Positions 22,301 to 58,772 of a stretch of 64,000 nt of DNA are shown here, in pieces; positions within the stretch are counted from its first letter, which is position 1; every line of letters starts with the position of its first letter. The position numbers and the translations under genes are program-made. Origin of the DNA: Perkinsus marinus ATCC 50983 (lineage: Eukaryota; Perkinsozoa; Perkinsida; Perkinsidae); contig NW_003211731.1 of the NCBI RefSeq assembly GCF_000006405.1, forward strand, positions 49,744-113,743, written 5' to 3'. The notes under the pieces were generated by a model. The model made no database searches. It had not been told where the DNA came from and worked only from the letters and a program-made list of their open reading frames with translations.

Positions 22301-25300
22301 TTTTTTCAGGCGATGGGGTTCGAGGAGACGATTCGAATACCGAAGTAGAATGAACATTTGTCAATTCCTTGGAGTTGCGACTTTGATTGTTTGTGGGGAA
22401 AAACTAATCCGAAATTCGCGCAATATTTTTTTACCAGAGTATTACGCCGTGTTTAGTCTGCAGTTAGTGGTGTTATTTATATCACCATCGGAATATTGGA
22501 GTTTCACGATCACCCGTTTCACGTGAAGTGGCGTCGTACAACTCGGTGATATGCAGTAGTAGTCGTGAAATATGTTTTTCATATCACCAGGGTGGTGAAA
22601 CTCCATTAATATCAATTTTAATAGATTTTCGTTTCACCTACGTCCCTTTCGGTGATACAAAAATCTGCCATAAATGAAGTATCAAACTTATCGTCATGTT
22701 TTATTTATACGAGATGGGCATTCATATTTCTTCCATGCAGAATCGCATCTCTTGCCTAGTAGCTCACTGGAGCTTCACGACCCGTTTCACGTGAAGTGGC
22801 GTAATACTCTATGTGAAAAACTCGTGATATGCAGCAGTAGTCGTGAAATATGTTTTTCATATCACCAGGGTGAAACTCCATTGTTAGTAAGAAACGAGTA
22901 AAATGTGAATATTTTCTCATAGATTTGTCTACGCCCAGTGGATCGACACGTATGGGTCTGCGAAAACACTAGGGTGTGATATTGGAGTAAAACTAGCCCG
23001 GCTGCTGAGCCCGCGAGCAGTGATGGCTTCCAAACGCGTGAGTGGTCCGAGACTCACAGAGTAGTTGTAATTTTGTGATGGTGATCAGATTGCAGCTGAT
23101 CCGGGATGCCCGGTGTCGGTGTTGGCAGGGCAGGAGAACGCACCGGGAGAAGACGAGGTTTGGTGTCGGGCGAGGATAACGAATAATCAAGCTGGTGAGA
23201 TAGGTGGAGGAATATACGATCGCTTTCCTTAGCTGCGTTATGATTTTTTTGTTATCAAAAGTTTATATAAAAAGTGAAGTAGGAGTTTGCAGAAACGAAG
23301 TTGAATTTCCCAAAATTTCTATTTTGTCACCGACACATGTAATCGACCACGTGCATATTTTCTAACACGGGTGAAATGTATCGACCAGGAATTGAACCGG
23401 AGTCGCTCGGTGGAGAGGAGGGCATATTACCGTTAGGGAATTTATACTGTTCTCGGCGAGCGCACTATCTCATTTTCCAAATTCTTCAATCAGTTTCCCA
23501 TGTAAATGTCATCACATTAGTAACATCATTTCCCCCATTGTTATCAAACCCTGGGGAGACGTTATTTCTTAAAGCTACTTCGTGGGTGCCTGGTTTCGGA
23601 TTTCTCAAAGTATAATACAGCATGGGAGTATATGCACATGGTCAACTACATGTGACAATTTGTTGAAAAAAATTTTTTTGAGGAAATTTCGGGAAATTTT
23701 CCGTGATTTTGCGAGCTCAGTAGCTGAGGAAAGCAAAAATAAATATATATACTCTCATCGCTTCGACATCTCAACATTTACTCTGTAGTATTGGAGTTTC
23801 ACCCGTTTTACGTGAAGTGGCGTAAAACTCCGTGAAAAACGCGATATTTGCGCCTTGCAATAGTCGTGAAATATGTTTTTCACTCGTGCTTTTCATATCA
23901 CGGGTGAAACTCCATTGATGAAATTTTATTTCTTTTCAGCGACTGGTTTGGTGACCATAACATATCGTCACGGACAGGCTCATAGGGTGGAGACTTTACC
24001 CACGACCTGTCCTAGGCTGAAGATTGGTGACTCTTCTAATACGGCAAGTGGATTGCCTCATTTCCCGGCGAGTAAGTGTCGAGGGAAAATATGTAAATGG
24101 TTGTCAACTACATGTGTTGGTGATGACAATATTAAAATTGTGAGGAAATTCTCATTGGTTTTTGTATATTTATACGTGAAGTCGTATGTAAACTCCTGTG
24201 CTGGGCAGCTGAGGAGAGCGATTACATATATTCCTACTCCAACACTGTATAGGAAACTCCTGAGCTCAGCAGCTGAGGAAAGCGATTACATATATTCCTA
24301 CTCCAACACTGTATAGGAAACTCCTGAGCTCAGCAGCTGAGGAAAGCGATTACATATATTCCTACTCCAACACTGTATAGGAAACTCCTGAGCTCAGCAG
24401 CTGAGGAAAGCGATTACATATATTCCTACTCCAACACTGTATAGGAAACTCCTGAGCTCAGCAGCTGAGGAAAGCGATTACATATATTCCTACTCCAACA
24501 CTGTATAGGAAACTCCTGAGCTCAGCAGCTGAGGAAAGCGATTACATATATTCCTACTCCAACACTGTATAGGAAACTCCTGAGCTCAGCGGCTGAGGAA
24601 AGCGATTACATATATTCCTACTCCAACACTGTATAGGAAACTCCTGAGCTCAGCAGCTGAGGAAAGCGATTACATATATTCCTACTCCAACACTGTATAG
24701 GAAACTCCTGAGCTCAGCGGCTGAGGAAAGCGATTACATATATTCCTACTCCAACACTGTATAGGAAACTCCTGAGCTCAGCAGCTGAGGAAAGCGATTA
24801 CATATATTCCTACTCCAACACTGTATAGGAAACTCCTGAGCTCAGCAGCTGAGGAAAGCGATTACATATATTCCTACTCCAACACTGTATAGGAAACTCC
24901 TGAGCTCAGCAGCTGAGGAAAGCGATTACATATATTCCTACTCCAACACTGTATAGGAAACTCCTGAGCTCAGCGGCTGAGGAAAGCGATTACATATATT
25001 CCTACTCCAACACTGTATAGGAAACTCCTGAGCTCAGCAGCTGAGGAAAGCGATTACATATATTCCTACTCCAACACTGTATAGGAAACTCCTGAGCTCA
25101 GCAGCTGAGGAAAGCGATTACATATATTCCTACTCCAACACTGTATAGGAAACTCCTGAGCTCAGCAGCTGAGGAAAGCGATTACATATATTCCTACTCC
25201 AACAGTGGAGTTTTCTGTCTGCCATACCACTCCTCTGTCGAATCCTATGTCAGGCACTAAGGTGCATCAATATCCCTTCGGTATGGGTGTTCAGTGGCCT

Positions 25301-28300
25301 GCAGCGAAGTGTAGCGATTGTGGTAAGCCAAAAAGCTCTCTAATTTGGTGGTGATTTATATATATTTAGTTGACCGTCGCAACCGAGCGAAGCGATGCAA
25401 GAATTGTCACAAGTGTCTGGCGAAGCATTGCATTTGTCGACGGAGTGGTATGGGAAGCGATGTGAGATTATTAAACTGCTCATACCGTCTTTTTGATTCA
25501 TCGCGTTGCAGGTCCGGACTAAGCTGCCTAGGAAGAAGGAGACGGTTGTGTGTGGATGCAACACCATACGATGTAAGAGAGCTTTCTATTCCTGCTGGTG
25601 ATGGCCTTGGTCGTGGCATGGGCGAGCGAAACTCGATTATTTGCCCTTGTTGCGGCCCTCCAGAAGCGTCCCAAAGGGCTCGGAGATCGAACTATCGAGC
25701 ATATCTGTGGGCTCCCTAGCGAGGTGGAGAAGCATGCTAATTTTGCCCGCCCTTGAGTCTGCTTCCTGAGCCTGGCATACCCCCTAGTGAAAATAGTTTG
25801 ACGTTTTCGATAGTTCTGTGTGGATTGATCGCAGAAAACGCATATATCAGCGTTTACTCAACACTAACGCAGAATAATGGAGTTTCACGATCACCCGTTT
25901 TACGTGAGGTGGCATCGTAAAACTCGGTGATATTCAGCGCGGTGATATGCAGTAGTCGTGAAATATTTTTCATATCACTAGGGTGGTGAAACTCTAATAA
26001 TAGAAAATACTCATGAAACCAGAACTGATTTCGAAAAGTGTATCTTTGAATTCAGCGGAGTTGTATTATTTGATTATTATCACTTGGTCAGGTCCAGAGT
26101 GTGGCAACTGCTTAGCTTCCCATTGCACTTGTGTTGGCGGGCCTGCGTTTGAAGGTAGCAGTATGCTTACTATTGTCGTTGGTGGTGGTGGTGAACTCCA
26201 CTTGTAGTTGCATCGAGGAAGCGCTCGGCTGATGATGGATTTAGTGACACTCCTGGACCGACTAAAGTGATCAAGACGGAGACTCCTTCTGGTGAGCTAC
26301 GGAAAACTTTTGGGCGGAATTACTTCTCGAGAGAGGTATAGTAGCGGAACTCTTTTAGAACGTTTTATAGCCCATACCTCAAAAATGGGTAATTTATTCC
26401 GTGTTTGGGACTCGGGAGTTTCACCCTAGTGATATGAAAAACATATTTCCCAATTGCCTTGAAACAATTATATTATCGGTGTTGGCGGAATCAGCATACA
26501 CGCCTTATAATTCACATTTAGTATTATACCACTTCACGGGTCGTGAAACTCCAATAATTTCCATACATGGACTAAATTAGTATCAAAATATGATGGATAG
26601 AATCGTTATTGATATATTAAGTGAAGTTTCACCAACCTAGTGATGTGAAAAACACTGCTGCACATCACCTCGAATATCGCGTTTTACACCGAGTTTTACG
26701 CCACTTCACGTTAAACGGGTTGTGAAACTCCAATGATGACACTATTAGCTGTTGTTGTTGTTCGTGCTTTGGCGAGTACTGCAGTTGAGTGAGTGTACAC
26801 GGAGACCGGCGGTTCAATCCCGGCACCCCGCGTTCAATCTCCAGGCATTAACTATACGGGCTTCGGCGAAGTGAAGTGTGGTTGCCACCAGAGACGGTGT
26901 ATGAAGTGTCAGCAGTGTAGGAGTACATCATCTATACCGCTCCTTCGTCACTTCCACCTCTGGCCTCACTAGCGATCCTCAGGCATCTCACGCCACTGCC
27001 AATGTGAAGACCCGACGCCTTATCCGCAAACGTCCAAGACACGCAAGCCCTCGAAGGCAGTGACGCCAGATAATCTACCTGTATGCAGTGGTCCTTTGCT
27101 GAGTGTGGCTACGCCTTAGTGTGTTAGATCGAATCTAATACCACACCAGAAGGAACTCCTATTAAAGAGCATGGTATAGCAGCGTCACCTCCTAACGTGG
27201 TCGCCCTGGCAGCTGCCGCGGCGGTGGCGAAAGTGGCTGCTAAGAAGGAGGAGGCGCCGGTGGGTGCTGTTGCAAGACGAAGTAGAAGAAGTGTGGTACG
27301 ACCACAGGCGGACCAGGTGAGTTGTGCATTTGTCCATTATTGTGTATGTTGGCTTGTAAGGAGCCCGTGGCGAAGGTTGAGGAGATTCCCCCGATGGTGA
27401 CACGGCGACGGACTAGGAGCATGTCTAAGGATTTTAGGAAGACCACAGCGGCAACCCTACTTAAAGACGACTCTTCGTCGAGTGCATCAGTAGGGCTCGG
27501 TTTTTGGCAAAATATGCACATGATCATTGGTGGTGGCAGTATCAAAATTCTGGGAGGAAATTCTTTATGCATTCTATCCGAATTCGTATATAATTTCCTA
27601 TAATTAGCTTTGGAATCTCCTAAGCTCAGCAGCTGAGGAAGGCATTTATTTTTGCATCAGACCTCGTCAGCAGCGAAGGCTATGAGTTCTACGTCAGCCT
27701 CTGGTCACAAGTACGGTGACTATAGGACAGTGAGTGGAGGATTGGGTTTATTCGAGTGCTCTTGTTATAGCGTCAAGAAAGTGGTCTTTGTTTTGGATTA
27801 CCACGTAGCGTTCATTCCCTTTCACCCACGGTCTTGGTCACTTTTGATTCTGAGCGGCTCAATCTCTGCGAGAGAGTTTTCTTCGAATTGTGTGCTAGTC
27901 AGTGGAGTTAGTAGGCATTGGACCCAACACGTGAGAAGGGACACGTCCAGGAATCACAGCGGAGCGAAGTCTTCCATGATTGTTTCAAAAATATCATACC
28001 CAGAAAAATTGAGCCTATGAACTGTAATAATCCATTCTGTAATTTGTTAATTAGATGTGGAAATGGTGTGGTATCACTGAGTGGTACTCCTGAGCTGTTC
28101 TTAGGCGGTACGAGACAGACGAGGGAATATCTTATGGACAGCAGCAAGCGGTCGATCTTGTCCGTGCCACCATAGGAAGTGTGACACGTGTGGCCTATGT
28201 GAGCGCTCACTATGTAAAGTGTATTGAATCTTCCTCGTATTAGGTGTTGCTCGACATTGTCATTGTAATGGGTGAGCATCATTACTATCATAAGGAGCAC

Positions 28301-28723
28301 TTGTAACAAGTTTGATATTGTGAAGTAACTACCCTTCTCATCACAAGGAGTACATTAAGTCAGGGGTCATCGTAGTTTATATCTTGCGTTGAAAGTGAAC
28401 GCACTCAGTCTTGCCAAACACTCGACAGAACACACCAGGGCAATCTGTAAGGAGGCTGTAAACTTTCATCTAAAGAGCCTCTAGCTGAATGCTATACTTG
28501 AGGACCTAACGATACGAGGCCAGTTTGCAATTGACAGATCTGTATGAACTGGTATATAGGGAAAGGGGGAACTTGCGACAAGAGCTAATTCGTGACGATC
28601 GATGAACATAATATGAACGCATATGCATTGGCGCGCTATCTGTTGCAGGGAGAGAGACGACGTACTAGATGGGCTGCTGACGAGGGTATATACTACTCAG
28701 ATGGTAGAACCAACTATATCTAG
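19370..28723 (+). CDS. Probable chromatin protein: GNAT acetyltransferase, Tudor-like segment, Cys/His repeats
   Basis: Exons: 19370-19540, 19957-20023, 21136-21331, 21571-21696, 21777-21862, 22093-22212, 22257-22344, 22923-23037, 23089-23194, 23940-24071, 25254-25322, 25370-25461, 25512-25572, 26092-26154, 26208-26291, 26845-26922, 26983-27080, 27128-27316, 27361-27489, 27661-27729, 27771-27889, 28176-28213, 28244-28271, 28364-28446, 28538-28551, 28649-28723. All phases close, giving about 831 residues. Order: Pro-rich N-terminus, Lys/Arg-rich segment (KRTCVRPKKE), GNAT core, WCRARI Tudor-like part, four Cys/His repeats, an Ala/Lys-rich linker and basic patches. A PTKVIKTETPS stretch fits a sumoylation motif. 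Acetyltransferase and nuclear roles are inferred from the domains. The first two exons and everything after 27729 (notably the 14-nt exon) are less certain. An alternative start is the ATG at 21180. Confidence 0.75.
19765..19898. mobile_element. MITE A copy in first intron of the GNAT gene
   Basis: Begins AGGAGTTTCACTACCC and ends GATCGTGAAACTCCA. It includes CATATTTCACGACTACTACTG and GAGTTTTACGACGCC, split here only for length. It lies between exons 19370-19540 and 19957-20023. Confidence 0.85.
20320..20545. repeat. Short AT-rich tandem repeat (~36 bp unit)
   Basis: About six imperfect copies of ACGAAATTTTCCGCAATTTT followed by ACGCCCTTTA or ACGTTCTATA. It sits in the second intron of the GNAT gene (20024-21135). 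Confidence 0.85.
20931..21076. mobile_element. MITE A copy upstream of exon 3 of the GNAT gene
   Basis: Runs from TAGAGTTTCACGATCACTCG to GGTGGTGAAACTCCA, with paired inner blocks. The first base pair of the terminal repeat has decayed on the left side. Confidence 0.85.
21697..21776 (+). other. tRNA-Met-like 80-nt intron (GNAT gene)
   Basis: GTAATAGCTTAATGCGTTAG looks like the D-arm of a tRNA. GGGCTCATAAGC carries a CAT anticodon-like loop, and GGTCGTAGGTTCGATTCC is T-arm-like, followed by GGTGGTCATTTT and GTCAG. The donor GT coincides with what would be tRNA position 7/8, so the intron is a tRNA-like body without the 5' acceptor strand. Stems are imperfect, so a working tRNA is unlikely. 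Confidence 0.75.
21777..22344 (+). other. GNAT N-acetyltransferase domain
   Basis: Three exons join to WSLVLDGGDGELVSAAVF, then FIELAYIATSEAYRGCGYGR, then DQKAVGFFQAMGFEE. This matches the GNAT fold, with the acetyl-CoA loop (R/Q)GxGxG as RGCGYG and motif B as AVGFFQAMGF. The pattern resembles the acetyltransferase part of plant PHD-GNAT proteins. The substrate is unknown; a histone is an inference from the neighbouring domains. Confidence 0.85.
21895..22055 (-). mobile_element. Element B, single copy (antisense)
   Basis: Reads TTGGAGTGGAAATATATG, CTTTCCTCAGCTCAG, AATTCGGGTAGAG, GTAGTTGACCATGTGC. Other copies show CAGTGTTGGAAATAT and its inverse at the two ends, so it looks like a ~160-170-bp terminal-inverted-repeat element. 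It lies in intron 21863-22092. Confidence 0.7.
22497..22605. mobile_element. MITE A copy in GNAT gene intron 7
   Basis: An intact-looking copy of 109 nt from TGGAGTTTCACGATCACCCG to GGTGGTGAAACTCCA. A second copy (22768-22880) follows in the same intron, 22345-22922. Confidence 0.9.
23089..24071 (+). other. Tudor/Agenet-like segment of the GNAT protein
   Basis: Two exons join to EDEVWCRARITNNQ and GLVTITYRHGQAHRVETL. The pattern W-C-x-A-x-I ... V-x-Y-x-H-G ... V fits a Tudor-type barrel that reads methylated residues. It is short and I assign it only by pattern. Confidence 0.5.
23792..23914. mobile_element. MITE A copy just before a GNAT gene exon
   Basis: TGGAGTTTCACCCG to CGGGTGAAACTCCA. 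It ends 25 nt before the acceptor of exon 23940-24071. The same intron also holds element B (antisense, about 23205-23360), an antisense tRNA-like piece (about 23370-23420) and repeat C (about 23484-23600). Confidence 0.88.
24192..25205 (+). repeat. 64-bp tandem array derived from element B (about 16 units)
   Basis: Nearly identical 64-bp units of CTGAGCTCAGCAGCTGAGG, AAAGCGATTACATATATTCC, TACTCCAACACTGTATAGG. A few units carry GCGGCTGAGG instead of GCAGCTGAGG. The array fills the intron 24072-25253 of the GNAT gene. The unit corresponds to one end of element B. Confidence 0.95.
25878..25996. mobile_element. MITE A copy in GNAT gene intron
   Basis: TGGAGTTTCACGATCACCCG to GGTGGTGAAACTCTA. 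It lies in intron 25573-26091, between the two halves of the second Cys/His repeat. Confidence 0.88.
26413..26735. repeat. Composite repeat module, copy 2
   Basis: Same variant-unit, spacer and regular-unit order as at 18385-18715, in the same orientation, with scattered point changes. It lies in intron 26292-26844, followed by a tRNA-like CGGCGGTTCAATCCCGGC near 26808. Confidence 0.8.
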
Positions 28724-30630
28724 CTATGACAGCTACTGATGAAAGGAGAGGAAGTAAGATAGCAATATTGAGTGTCCGATCAGCAACATATCCATCAACT
28801 TGACGCATACAGTACGTGTGAATTTGATATGCAAATGTGTGTTATTTTGGAGGACAAAATATAGTGAACAAGTTGTCGCTATCACAGTCCCAAACGGGTA
28901 TTTCTATCACAACACATGTTCATATGTGTATGGGATATAGTTCCAGATTGATTCTCATCAACTAGGAAGAATATGGCACATTTGCATATCAAATTGGCAA
29001 GCACAGTACAGCATATCTCAACTGGGACAACTAGAGTGTAGTCAGAATCGACTCGACGATATGAGCTAGTAGATGTGACTCGTCATACGAGCAGACATAT
29101 GTTCCAACATTTTTTAGCATTGTCTGGGGGTATACTAAACTCGATCCCTTTCCAAGAAGCTTTGTGGGAATATATACAGGTGAATTCATGGGAATCCCAC
29201 ATCTTTTATACAGAGTAAACTCGCTATGACATGTGTTGATCATAATAAGAGGATTCTGAGGAAACTCCTATTGATTTCTGCACACTTCTTCGCCAAGGCA
29301 TGTGTAAGCCTCTATAATCAGTGCGGAAGCTCCTGAGCTCAGCTGAGGAGAGGAAAAACATATATTCGTCCAACACTGCCATACCCAAGAAAGCTTTTAC
29401 TCGAAAGATCATCGTAGCGGTTCAAGTACTTCACGACGAAGTCGATGGTGAAGACTACAAGAAGATGAACCAACTCGTTAAGTACTACGGTCATCAGTAC
29501 GCAAAAGTCGCAATGAACTGACTGAAAAGTCGAAACAAAATGCTGAAATTAGGCGGAGCGATGTATTGTACGACTGCGCACAAGCAGTGGAGCAAATTTA
29601 TGTTTCATAGGAGCGAATTGCGCCTTTCATCGAGCAACTTCTAGAGTTGCTCGTAACGTTGCGGCGACTTAATTTAAGTATCCATGTGAAACATACCCAA
29701 TAATGTGATGCAACTCGCCTTCATCACTCGTGTCTGCCATTAACCTTTCCCCGTCCAGTAACAGCCTTTAAGAGTCCTTAAGGGTGATGGCCTTGTACCC
29801 ATAATGCACGGCAATAAGCGTTGTGATTACTCGCATTACTGTCAACACTGACTTGTGTATTATCCAGAGGATAAAATATTTATACCTTTTCTACCCTTTC
29901 TAACGACATTTGTTCTTAGTAAGATCAATTCCCCATGGATGGGGCAGCTATGCCAACCCAAGATATGCCTGAGTAAGATCAGTTCCGATGGATGGGGCGG
30001 CTATGCCAACCCAAGATATGCCTGAGTAAGATCAGTTCCGATGGATGGGGCGGCTATGCCGACCCAAGATATGCCTGAGTAAGATCAGTTCCGATGGATG
30101 GGGCGACTATGCCAACCCAAGATATGCCTGAGTAAGATCAGTTCCGATGGATGGGGCGGCTATGCCAACCCAAGATATGCCTGAGTGCGATCAGTTCCGA
30201 TGGATGGGGCGGCTATGCCAACCCAAGGTTTGCCTGAGTACGATCAGTTCCGATGGATGGGGCGGCTATGCCAACCCAAGGTTTGCCTGAGTACGATCAG
30301 TTCCGATGGATGGGGCGGCTATGCAAACCCAAGATATGCCTGAGTAAGATCAGTTCCGATGGATGGGGCGGCTATGCCACCCCAAGCTTTGCCTCAGTTC
30401 TCCAGACAGGGCAACTAAGTCTCCCAGTGATGTGCCATTGTGTAACAAATCCCTCCAACCGGGGCGGCTATGCCATATGAATGTATCCTGTCGTACAATC
30501 AATTCTGTCAGGTGGGGCACATATGCCACAGCTTCAAGATATGCTTCCGAAAGATTCTCTTAGACACTACAATCGCGAGTGGTAGTCCATAGGTATCAGC
30601 TAGTTTGTATTGTAGTTGTTATTACGTATA
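28724..30630. other. Intergenic region
   Basis: Holds an element B fragment (about 29226-29390), a 53-bp array and one open stretch at 29394-29519 (KAFTRKIIVAVQVLHDEV... ending in a stop). That stretch has exon-like composition and could be an alternative last exon of the upstream gene, but I could not connect it in phase with a good acceptor. Confidence 0.4.
29920..30400 (+). repeat. 53-bp tandem array (9 units)
   Basis: The unit contains AGTAAGATCAGTTCCGATGG followed by ATGGGGCGGCTATGCCAACC and CAAGATATGCCTG. Units are almost identical; two have CAAGGTTTGCC. Decayed units continue to about 30530. The array ends about 100-230 nt before the start of the UBR gene, so it lies in that gene's presumed promoter region. 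Confidence 0.95.
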
Positions 30631-56554
<25,924 letters not shown>

Positions 56555-56997
56555 AGAGTTATCGTAATCATAATTGAATCAGTTTATGTTCATTTTTAAT
56601 ATCTGGATGATGATGAGTTTAGTTTTTCCCTAGAGGAAAAACACACAGCCACGCTATGTTTACACATAGCCCGAAATTATATTCAACCACGTAACAGACA
56701 TGAGAACATGACATAGAGCATCTTCAACAGTGCCCACTCAGAAATCAACATCACGTAAGATTCAAGGTTGAGAACTTCTTGATAAGAAGTGATCTGCAAC
56801 CGTTGAAATGTAGCGTACAAGATACTTCGAAACCTTTTGAGCACTTTTGTTAGCGTGTGAGCCGGTGATGATAAGAGTTCAATAGCGAAATTTTGGTGGC
56901 AGTAATTTCGATGATGTAGCGTATTACCGTCAATACTTTACCACCTCATCCGTCATTTTCCACACTGCAAACGCGATCTATATGAGCTGAGAAAAGC

Positions 56998-57036
56998 CAA
57001 TATATAATATATATTGGCCAATATATATTATATATC
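56998..57036. repeat. AT-rich palindrome
   Basis: TATATAATATATATTGG/CCAATATATATTATATA is a perfect 34-bp palindrome about 450 nt past the UBR stop, between convergent transcripts. It could act as a structure near transcript ends, but this is a guess. Confidence 0.85.
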
Positions 57037-57570
57037 CTGATTATTGGACATCATGCTCAATCATAGTGTAACTCATAACGATCGAGCCATATATTGAACT
57101 CGGGCCATTTACAGCACACAACACTAGCTTCATTGTCCCGGTAAATAGAGCGTGTACGACCAAACGTACCAAATCTAAAATTCCTCACCTCAGAGGGTGA
57201 GTTCGAAGATATCACAGAACGCATCATGCCAGTGATTTGCGGTATGAGTCATACGGTATGACTCTGAGTCATTGACTCATCGGCAAAGACCTTGGAACCC
57301 AATTCATCGAGTTAACCTTCCTTCTCCTGTGAAGCTCCAGCAGCTTAGCTGCTCTTGAGATATTTTAGCGCGTGCCATACTCATGCAGCAACACGTGAAT
57401 TCGAAAACTTCAAGACCAATCTCTGGTCACAGAATTTCATTTCCGATCATACTTGACAGGCCAACTGTTAGCGAAGATTTCCATGGGTACACGGATAATC
57501 AGCCAATTTCCATGGCTCGATTAAATTTTTCGCGCCGCTTGACGCGATTCCATCATCTTCTATTCCCCAG

Positions 57571-57674
57571 CCAATGAACAATATTCGTTTAGATTGACTG
57601 CTGGTAATGGTTTCGCTGGTGACGACGACGGCGGAGATGACCTAGGGGACTCGGATAACTTTCGACAGCGATGA
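57571..57674 (+). CDS. Possible last exon of an unknown gene
   Basis: Follows a good pyrimidine-rich CCCCAG acceptor and is open to a TGA: NEQYSFRLTAGNGFAG then an acidic DDDGGDDLGDSDN tail. An upstream open stretch at about 57361-57486 (after ATTTTAG) could be its previous exon, but phases do not close. No family is recognised. Confidence 0.3.
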
Positions 57675-57885
57675 GCAACAGAAAGATTAATCTCGAGATC
57701 TCTCCCAGACTCGCAACTGATATGTCAGTATCTCTTGCTTAGTCGATTGGCATCCATTAATCGTATTTTCGGTAACGGTTCATCACCTCAATGACTGAAG
57801 CTCAATACATGTCCTCTTGTTATTCCTTTCATCACTTGGCTGCAGTATAGCCACATAAATGCAAATCAATAAATTGATTGATGAC

Positions 57886-58772
57886 TCAAGAGTCGTTGAA
57901 TTCGATGCTGCAAGGTTCGCGTCGTAAGTTAATCAGTCGATTCTGATCATACCCCAGCAAGCAAGTCTCGAGAAAGACGAGTCTCGCGATATTCTCTTTT
58001 CGCGGGAGAGAGCGAGAAGAGAAAAGCGCTGAAGAATGGCTACGAAAATATCGCTATAATACCGCGAGAAAGGCCACTATTCCCGAATTCCCGAATTCGA
58101 TGCTGAATTATTATCAGTGAGTAACTCACCACACTTCATCTTCACCATACGCCGGCAGAACTCAGACAGCGGAGCTTGCGTGACTGACGTTCGTTCCAAA
58201 ACATCAGCAGCTGAGTCAGCCGGGCTCAGGAACAACCTCACTAGGATTTATATTCCAGGAAGATCAGTCTGATAATCAGTTTTAATATGATTGATATCTC
58301 CATGAGCAGTGGTTATTAACCACCGTCATTCATATTGAATGAAGTTCATACCATCAACGCGACACTTGTCGTTTGATACTGATGCAATAGAAATAGCCAT
58401 GTGTGGTCTCTGACATGTGACAGCACGGCTGTGAAAGTCATAGCAGAAAACCTACTGTACATCGCAAACCTCATAAGTTAGTCCTACGAGTGGTGATTTA
58501 CCACTGGTAAATCGCCACGATGCTGATAGTTTAATAATGAGAAGAGTATTCGAGGACTATCAGTTGAAATGGTCTGCTCAAACAGCAGAACAATGTGCTG
58601 GAACTTTCACTGTGGAACTTCCGCAGTGGAAGTAGTGGTTAGTGGTATGTGAGTGAAGAAAAGACGAGAGAAGATAAAGGGACAGATCATCGAAGCCCTT
58701 CATTGGGCTTTCCTCGTACAGAGACAGACATTGTGTTACTGTCCTTGCAAGATTCGGTAGTATGGCCAATAT
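57886..58772 (-). CDS. Possible multi-exon gene of unknown function
   Basis: Four exon-like segments on the minus strand: about 58772-58580 (LPNLARTVTQCLSLYEESPM...), 58454-58352 (FSAMTFTAVLSHVRDHTWLF, donor GTATGA), 58210-58130 (ADVLERTSVTQAPLSEFCRR, donor GTGAGT) and 57942-57886 (NRLINLRREPCSIEFNDS, TGA). Each has acceptable splice sites, but the phases between the last ones do not close, so the joining is uncertain. It would converge with the UBR gene and diverge from the gene at 59432. Confidence 0.3.

Larger units (their letters stand above)
25254..28271 (+). other. Series of Cys/His-rich repeats (putative zinc binding)
   Basis: The repeats share R-C-x2-C-x2-C-x(3-4)-H-C-x-C, often preceded by C-G-C-x3. 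They read RCKNCHKCLAKHCIC (exon 25370), CGCNTIRC/PECGNCLASHCTC (exons 25512 and 26092), CGCHQRRCMKCQQCRSISRHCQC split over exons 26845 and 26983, and KCDTCGLCERSLCVARHCHC over exons 28176 and 28244. In three of four repeats an intron cuts inside the motif in phase 1. The spacing recalls TSO1-like CXC domains but does not match them exactly. Confidence 0.75.

Noticed and set aside
24192-25205. CRISPR-like regular repeat array
   Set aside because: The 64-bp units are contiguous with no unique spacers and lie inside a eukaryotic intron. They derive from one end of element B.
25532-25756. Alternative end of the GNAT gene (RRRRLCVDATPYD then KRPKGLGDRTIEHICGLPSE and a TGA)
   Set aside because: It also closes in phase, but the other frame of the same exon extends the Cys/His repeat motif and connects to three further repeats downstream.
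29920-30400. Spliced-leader RNA gene cluster (the ATGCCAACCCAAG motif loosely recalls perkinsid or dinoflagellate leaders ending in CTCAAG)
   Set aside because: The match is poor, the 53-bp unit is too short for an SL RNA and there is no consistent GT after the AAG.
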